From Natrinema salsiterrestre (GTDB lineage Archaea; Halobacteriota; Halobacteria; Halobacteriales; Natrialbaceae): a stretch of 64,000 nt of DNA. The stretch's first letter is position 1. Each line of letters begins with the position of its first letter. The stretch lies in assembly GCF_029502005.1 (NCBI RefSeq), contig NZ_JAMQOT010000013.1, forward strand, positions 38,003-102,002, written 5' to 3'. This document shows positions 59,661-64,000 of the stretch, piece after piece. The notes beneath the pieces were generated by a model. That model was given only the letters and a program-made list of their open reading frames with translations. It was not told where the DNA came from and made no database searches. A program made the position numbers and the translations under genes.

Positions 59661-61565
59661 TTAACCCGTCCGGATCCACAGCAGGTTCCAGTACTGGAGG
59701 AGCCAGTAGAGGACCGTCGCTCCGGCGACGACCGCCGAGTAGTGGACCCGCGCAGCGAGCGTCCAGTCGTGCCGAAGCCACGCACGGGCGGCGTACCCGA
59801 CTGCACCGACGGTGGCGACGGCTCCCAGCGTCGGTACGACGAATACGACCTCAAACCACGCGGGCGGGCGGTTGAACAGCGTCGGCCCGTCCATCGACGC
59901 CGTGGCGATGGCGACGCCGACGAGAACGAGACCGAACAACGGGATCCCGGCGACGCCCGAACCAGCGACCCACCGAGCGCGCGTGGCAGACGATGGTGGC
60001 GACTCGCCGCCGCGATATCGACGCCACCCGACGGCCGCCGGCCAGCCCAGGAGACCGGTGAGCGCGGTCACCGCAGCGACGACTGCTACCCACCCCTGTA
60101 CAGACAACCGCTCGAGGTAGCCGATCCGTTCGTAGGCTCCGAGTCCGTCCAGCAAGTGCGTCACTTCGCCGTTTTCCTCGCGGAACAGAAGCGTCGCGTC
60201 CTCCTCGAGGTGCTCGAAGACGAGCGGTTCGATCTCGACCCATTCGTCCGTGCTCCCACCTTGCTCGGTTATCAGCCGGCCGTCGGCGGCGACTCGGACG
60301 TCGATCGGCTGGCCCGTGAGGAGACCGAAGACCAACTTCTCGGCGGTGGCGTTGTCGGTCGTGTTCACCGATCGATACCGGCCGGCGAGTTCGTCCGCGC
60401 GCTCGGGTGTGCCGTCGGGCGTGCGTCGAGCCCCGCTCGAATCGACGGGAGCGAACCGTTCGAGCAGCGCATCCACGACCTCCTGCTTGGCGCCGGACGC
60501 CTCGTCGCCGTGAGCGACGACGAATAGGCCGGCACCATCTTCGGGAAGTAGTGCGAACTCACAGGCGAACTGCGGAACACCGCCACCGTGACGGACCAAT
60601 CGGGCGTCGCCGCGGGACTCCTCGAAGAGACCGAACGCCATTCCATCGATCCGCTCGTGTGGCGTGTACCACTGTCGATGCATCTCGTCGACCGCACGCT
60701 CGGAGAGCAGTCGTTCGCCGTCGACGACGCCGCCGTTCAGGTGGGCCCGGAGCAGTCGTGCCATGTCCGCACTCGTCGTGTGGAGACCGGACGCCGGTGC
60801 GACGTCGGAATGAAAGTTCACGACGTCTTCGACGGCCGTCCCCTCGGCCGGAACGAGTTCCGATGGGGCCGGGCGGAACGTACTGTTCGACATATCTAGC
60901 GGCTCGAAAACGTTCTCTGCAACGAACGATCCGAATCGCTGTCCAGTGACGTCCGCGATCAACTGACCGGTCAGCGCGGCGGCGTAGTTGGTGTACTGGG
61001 GGAGTTCGCCCGGCGGACGGACGCGCGTCGGTACGTCCGTAGACACCGACTCGGCCAGCGGGCGGACGTACTCGGGATTTCGAACCGAGTCACCCCGCGC
61101 TCGGGCCTCGAACCCGGGCGTGTGGGTGGCGAGGTGTTCGAGCGTGATGGGGTCGTCGAACGTCTCTGGGAAGTCCACGGCTGTGAGGTGGTCGTCGACG
61201 GGCGCGTCCGGTACGACGCGATCACGGTCGACGATCTGCATCGCGGCCGTCCACGTGACGACCTTCGACACGGAACCGACGCGAAAGAGCGTCTCGTTCA
61301 CTCGAACCGGAACGTCTTCGCTCCGAAACGCGTGGCCGTAGCCGCTCGTGAGAACGTCGTCACCGTCGACGACGGCGACCGTCAGTCCACCGGCATCGTA
61401 CTCCGTCAACGCGCGATCGGCAGCGTCGTCGACGAGCGTTTCCAAATCGGTCTCCTGAGTCGTCGCTGCCACACTGTCACCGAAACCACTGACCGTAACG
61501 GCGGTTCCGGAACCTGCGGCCGCGGAGTACGACAGGAATTGGCGTCGTGAGAGTCGGGATATCAT
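59661..61565 (-). CDS. Membrane-anchored serine beta-lactamase-family hydrolase
   Basis: This 634-residue protein has a Tat signal (LSRRQFLSYSAAAGSG), a serine hydrolase domain (residues ~40-400) with SxxK in RVGSVSKVVTW, the YxN-type motif in YTNYAAALTG and third motif VRHGGGVPQ. A DUF-type region follows, and a C-terminal ~140 residues with four to five transmembrane helices (GWVAVVAAVTALTGLLGW, GVAGIPLFGLVLVGVAIAT, VVFVVPTLGAVATVGAVGYA and a last one before WIRTG). It resembles PbpE-like haloarchaeal hydrolases; active site faces outside. Confidence 0.85.
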   Translation of the reverse strand: MISRLSRRQFLSYSAAAGSGTAVTVSGFGDSVAATTQETDLETLVDDAADRALTEYDAGGLTVAVVDGDDVLTSGYGHAFRSEDVPVRVNETLFRVGSVSKVVTWTAAMQIVDRDRVVPDAPVDDHLTAVDFPETFDDPITLEHLATHTPGFEARARGDSVRNPEYVRPLAESVSTDVPTRVRPPGELPQYTNYAAALTGQLIADVTGQRFGSFVAENVFEPLDMSNSTFRPAPSELVPAEGTAVEDVVNFHSDVAPASGLHTTSADMARLLRAHLNGGVVDGERLLSERAVDEMHRQWYTPHERIDGMAFGLFEESRGDARLVRHGGGVPQFACEFALLPEDGAGLFVVAHGDEASGAKQEVVDALLERFAPVDSSGARRTPDGTPERADELAGRYRSVNTTDNATAEKLVFGLLTGQPIDVRVAADGRLITEQGGSTDEWVEIEPLVFEHLEEDATLLFREENGEVTHLLDGLGAYERIGYLERLSVQGWVAVVAAVTALTGLLGWPAAVGWRRYRGGESPPSSATRARWVAGSGVAGIPLFGLVLVGVAIATASMDGPTLFNRPPAWFEVVFVVPTLGAVATVGAVGYAARAWLRHDWTLAARVHYSAVVAGATVLYWLLQYWNLLWIRTG

Positions 61566-61747
61566 CGGTTGGTGGCGTATGCGTTAGGCGTCTCACACCT
61601 CAAGAGCGGATATTGGATCAGCTGTTCAGGAGGAGCGGGACTCCTCCGCGCAGTTACTAGACGAGACGTGGGAACGGCGATCTCGCTTGGATATCCACAC
61701 CCGAACAATGTCTCTGATATCACATAAAATTGACTCGTTGCATCGGC

Positions 61748-62492
61748 GGGCACTGTCTAGTTTAGCACCTCCGCTGGTATATATCCGTTAAGTGATTGGT
61801 GCGGTCGTTGTGTGTCGTAGTAGTGTAGGAACTGTTCAAGCCGTTCTCTGACGTTCGCTCGATTGCCCACCCATGAATTATGGAAGCGGTCAACTCGCAT
61901 CTTGAAGGTGTGAAACCACTTTTCGATGAGGTTTCGATCAACGTAGTCGAGTTAACCGCTCAACCCTAACCGGGAGAGGGCAGTCAGATATCCGTAGCCA
62001 TCGACGAGAAACACCGCCTCAGAGGGGTCGTGTTTCTCGGTCAATTTATGCAGGAACGCAGCGGCTGGATCGGTTCCTCGTCGTCCGAACACTGCGACAT
62101 CAAGACTCAACCGCGAATCTAGGTCGATTGCAGTATAGACCCAAGATCAGTAGCCATTGATCTTGACATCAGTCTGACCAATGGCAACTCGCGACGGCTT
62201 CGCCGTCGGCGGGTTTGGAACGCTGTCAGCCAGCCGATGTACCCAGTGCCAGATTGCTTGATGAGACCGTTCAACGCCGAGCAAGCGAAGAATCGCTTGT
62301 GTTTCTCGAAGCGAACAACCGGTTGCGTGGAGTTGGACGGCGAACGCCCTGACGGGCGTCGCCGTCCGCTCCCGCTCCCAAGATTCATCAAATTCCGCCG
62401 CGTAACACTCGCTGCGTAGGTCTGCGAGTGACATAGCCAATCTACCTCTACGACCTGCTCATTCCTCAAACTGGCCTAACTAGACACTACCC
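61748..62492. mobile_element. IS6-family insertion sequence (decayed)
   Basis: This element is about 745 bp. Left end GGGCACTGTCTAGTTTAG (61748-61765) and the complement of the right end GGGTAGTGTCTAGTTAGG (62492-62475) are imperfect terminal inverted repeats. The size is typical of IS6. A second copy begins at 63875 with the same left end, and the two would flank a 1.4-kb segment with small accessory genes. No target duplication was seen. Confidence 0.75.
61757..62440 (-). pseudogene. IS6-family transposase with two in-frame stops
   Basis: The minus strand from ATG 62440 reads MAMSLADLRSECYAAEFDES and a helical HTH, then VAIGQTDVKINGY with catalytic Asp, a TGA (62147-62149, probably from Trp TGG), then SWVYTAIDLDSRLSLDVAVF, AVFLVDGYGYL (second Asp), a TAA (61952-61954), and LDYVDRNLIEKWFHTFKMRV with the catalytic Glu, ending QRPHQSLNGYIPAEVLN. 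All DDE residues remain but two stops inactivate it. Confidence 0.8.
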
Positions 62493-62797
62493 TTCGCAGA
62501 CGATTGTCAGTAGAGCGATCAACGGTCAATAAGCACATATAGTTATCGCGGGTTCAGCAACCATCTAGTGAATAGAAGATGTCAAGTACCATTTCGACTC
62601 AACTGGCACAGGTTGCACGTCAAGGAATCCGGTTTTCCGAATATGAACACGAGCTGCGAAACCTCGTGTGCATATTGAGTGACGATCGTCCCAATCGGGT
62701 CGGCAACGAGTCTAATTGGCTGATAAGATACCACCGTTTCGTGGGCTATGGGCCGCTCAAGATAGACGAAAAAACTAGGATCCAGAGGATCGTGTGT

Positions 62798-63058
62798 ATG
62801 AATATGCGGATCCGAACCGACGGCGATTACGCATACCGGAACGACGCGATCGACCGAACAGCGGACTTCTACAGCTGTAACAAAACGAAAGCTATCGTCT
62901 CAGCGTGTGACGATGTGCCGAAACTGGTTGCCACCGCACGCTAGGTCCTTGAGCGGGACAATCTCACGCTCGAGCAGCGCCGGAAGATTGCCGAGACACT
63001 CTCTACTCGAGCAGTGACTTTCGAGGTCAACACAGAGACCGTCATTAATACCGATTGA
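62798..63058 (+). pseudogene. DUF7692-type small protein, interrupted by TAG
   Basis: From ATG 62798 the plus strand reads MNMRIRTDGDYAYRNDAIDR and TADFYSCNKTKAIVSACDDV, then PKLVATAR, a TAG (62942-62944), and in the same frame VLERDNLTLEQRRKIAETLS and TRAVTFEVNTETVINTD with a stop at 63056-63058. The MxIRTDGDYAYRNDAI and VLERDxLTxxQRRxIAxTLSTR motifs are a haloarchaeal DUF7692-like pattern. One nonsense change interrupts it. A longer frame from 62579 precedes it, without domain content. Confidence 0.55.
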
Positions 63059-63229
63059 GGGGATCATAGAGCAGTTCGAATACCACTCTGTGTCTGCCCG
63101 ACGAACAGTAAGTAGTGTTCAGTGCGGGATCTTCAGCTATCAATAATTAATCACTGAGACGAGACCCCATTTTAAACCCGTAGACAGTGACCAGCGAACT
63201 TCACAAGTGTGTAGCGCTTACGAAGAAGT

Positions 63230-63403
63230 ATGCCAACGGATAAGGCAAATTCAAATACCAACGGATACGCTGATGCGAGCGACCCAGCGGATTATGTTGT
63301 CGCGTTCAACACAGCGGACGAACAGCTTGTCCTCTACGACGAACACCAGCCGACTGCCTGGATCCAGTCGACACGCGCCATCCCTATCACCGATGCTAAG
63401 TGA
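63230..63403 (+). CDS. DUF7331-type small acidic protein
   Basis: This 57-residue protein has MPTDKANSNTNGYADASDPA then DYVVAFNTADEQLVLYDEHQ and PTAWIQSTRAIPITDAK. The VVLYDExxPxAWIQS pattern matches haloarchaeal DUF7331 proteins. It has no signal peptide. It overlaps by 11 bases the start of the following gene. Function unknown. Confidence 0.6.
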   Translation: MPTDKANSNTNGYADASDPADYVVAFNTADEQLVLYDEHQPTAWIQSTRAIPITDAK

Positions 63404-63686
63404 AGGTTATACTGATGGTACTGGGGACGACCATCCGATGGCCAGACGGCCCGGATTCGGAATGTCGTCAATTGACTGGTCCCCTGTAAAAGCAGACGAA
63501 ATAACCCAGGAGACCCATGCTACGCGTGTGTCCAACACTGAGCAGGTGGAGGCCGTATTAACCAATATTATAGAGGACGCAACAGCGGCAACCGATATTG
63601 CCGGGTACATCCGATCAGTAGACGTCGAAGCCGACGATGAGAAGCTCGTGGCTGTCACGCTTCACTTCCAGGAAGTGGATCAATAA
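63393..63686 (+). CDS. Hypothetical protein downstream of DUF7331
   Basis: This 97-residue protein starts at ATG 63393. The N-terminal 40 residues are polar, then VSNTEQVEAVLTNIIEDATA and IAGYIRSVDVEADDEKLVAVTLHFQEV form a compact alpha/beta domain. No family was identified. The longer frame upstream (63207) is rejected because it overlaps the DUF7331 gene in another frame. Confidence 0.5.
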   Translation: MLSEGYTDGTGDDHPMARRPGFGMSSIDWSPVKADEITQETHATRVSNTEQVEAVLTNIIEDATAATDIAGYIRSVDVEADDEKLVAVTLHFQEVDQ

Positions 63687-63874
63687 GCGGTATTGAGTTT
63701 GGCGGCGTAGAACGGTTGTATCTTACTGAACTGTCCGACTAATGAACGACAAGTATGCACGTCTATTGAACAGATCGTTCTATTCTGTTCGTATGAGTGA
63801 TCCAGTCATCTGCTACAACAGATATTGGCAATACCCGTCTCTATTGAATCACTAGATCTACAAAACGAATTTAG

Positions 63875-64000
63875 GGGCACTGTCTAGTTTAGCACCTCCG
63901 CTGGCGTCTGTCCGTTGAGTGACTGGTGCGGTCGCTGTGTGTTATAGTAGTGTACGAACTGTTCAATCCATCCTCTGACGCTCGCCCGACTGCCGACCCA
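63875..64000 (-). mobile_element. Second IS6-family copy, cut by the window end
   Basis: The left end GGGCACTGTCTAGTTTAG (63875 onward) is identical over 18 bases to the end of the copy at 61748, and the next 90 bases match the transposase C-terminus on the minus strand (QRPHQSLNG, then TPAEVLN with the stop at 63884-63886). Only about 126 bases are in the window. It is therefore not possible to say whether this copy is intact. Confidence 0.8.

Overview
The window comes from an extreme halophilic archaeon (class Halobacteria; the mix of families suggests Natrialbales, but this is inference). The evidence is a high-GC, acidic proteome, many Tat-exported lipoproteins (RR motif plus lipobox), haloarchaea-restricted families (HalOD1, DUF7342, DUF7344, DUF7521, bacterio-opsin-activator HTH), ISH-type insertion sequences, archaeal TATA-like promoters and few Shine-Dalgarno sites. 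No rRNA, tRNA, CRISPR array or integrase was found.

Layout. (1) 1-4.1 kb: small membrane proteins, an HTH/DUF7521 pair, two lipoproteins and a frameshifted IS5-family element. (2) 4.2-6.2 kb and 11.1-17.5 kb: a decayed plasmid-like region with an ArdC/ImmA-type protein, an RPA-like protein, a TFB remnant, a DUF7558 remnant, a TumE-like toxin pair and two tandem RHH/PIN toxin-antitoxin modules. Several genes carry a single in-frame stop. (3) 6.2-9.6 kb: a 688-residue Tat-exported protein whose last ~71 residues resemble the cysteine-rich peptide halocin C8, followed by a DUF6498/PH-like membrane protein. This is a candidate new halocin-type precursor. (4) 18-24.5 kb: an iron/siderophore-binding lipoprotein behind a DtxR/Idr-type palindrome, a remnant of a conjugation-like module, an M48-like membrane protein without HEXXH, and a Doc-like protein facing a 34-residue ORF. 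(5) 24.7-39 kb: a secreted metallo-beta-lactamase/lamin-tail protein with DUF3006, a cluster of small regulators and membrane proteins carrying a four-copy structured repeat, a Fic enzyme, a TnpB transposon with two relics, tandem PadR regulators and a serine hydrolase. (6) 39-61.6 kb: a compact metabolic region. It holds a ThDP enzyme/aldehyde dehydrogenase operon with a divergent regulator, then sulfur-carrier-like proteins (DsrE, TusA-like, four DUF2249 repeats), a CopD-like protein, a peroxiredoxin, a complete molybdenum hydroxylase operon (coxG-S-L-M-D-E-XdhC; form II active-site loop), an aldehyde dehydrogenase and a membrane-anchored serine hydrolase. (7) 61.7-64 kb: two IS6-family copies (one decayed, one cut by the window end) flanking three small accessory genes.

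How the parts fit. The 43-59.5 kb block reads as one oxidation module: the CoxL/S/M enzyme, CoxD/E/G and XdhC for cofactor maturation, sulfur-relay proteins possibly supplying the Mo-sulfido ligand, and an aldehyde dehydrogenase. The rest is accessory DNA under decay. Three dispersed inverted repeats (TTAACCAACA, 20-22 nt, TGTTGGTTAA) link the ArdC, the DUF7558 and the PadR loci and are not explained by any family I recognise.
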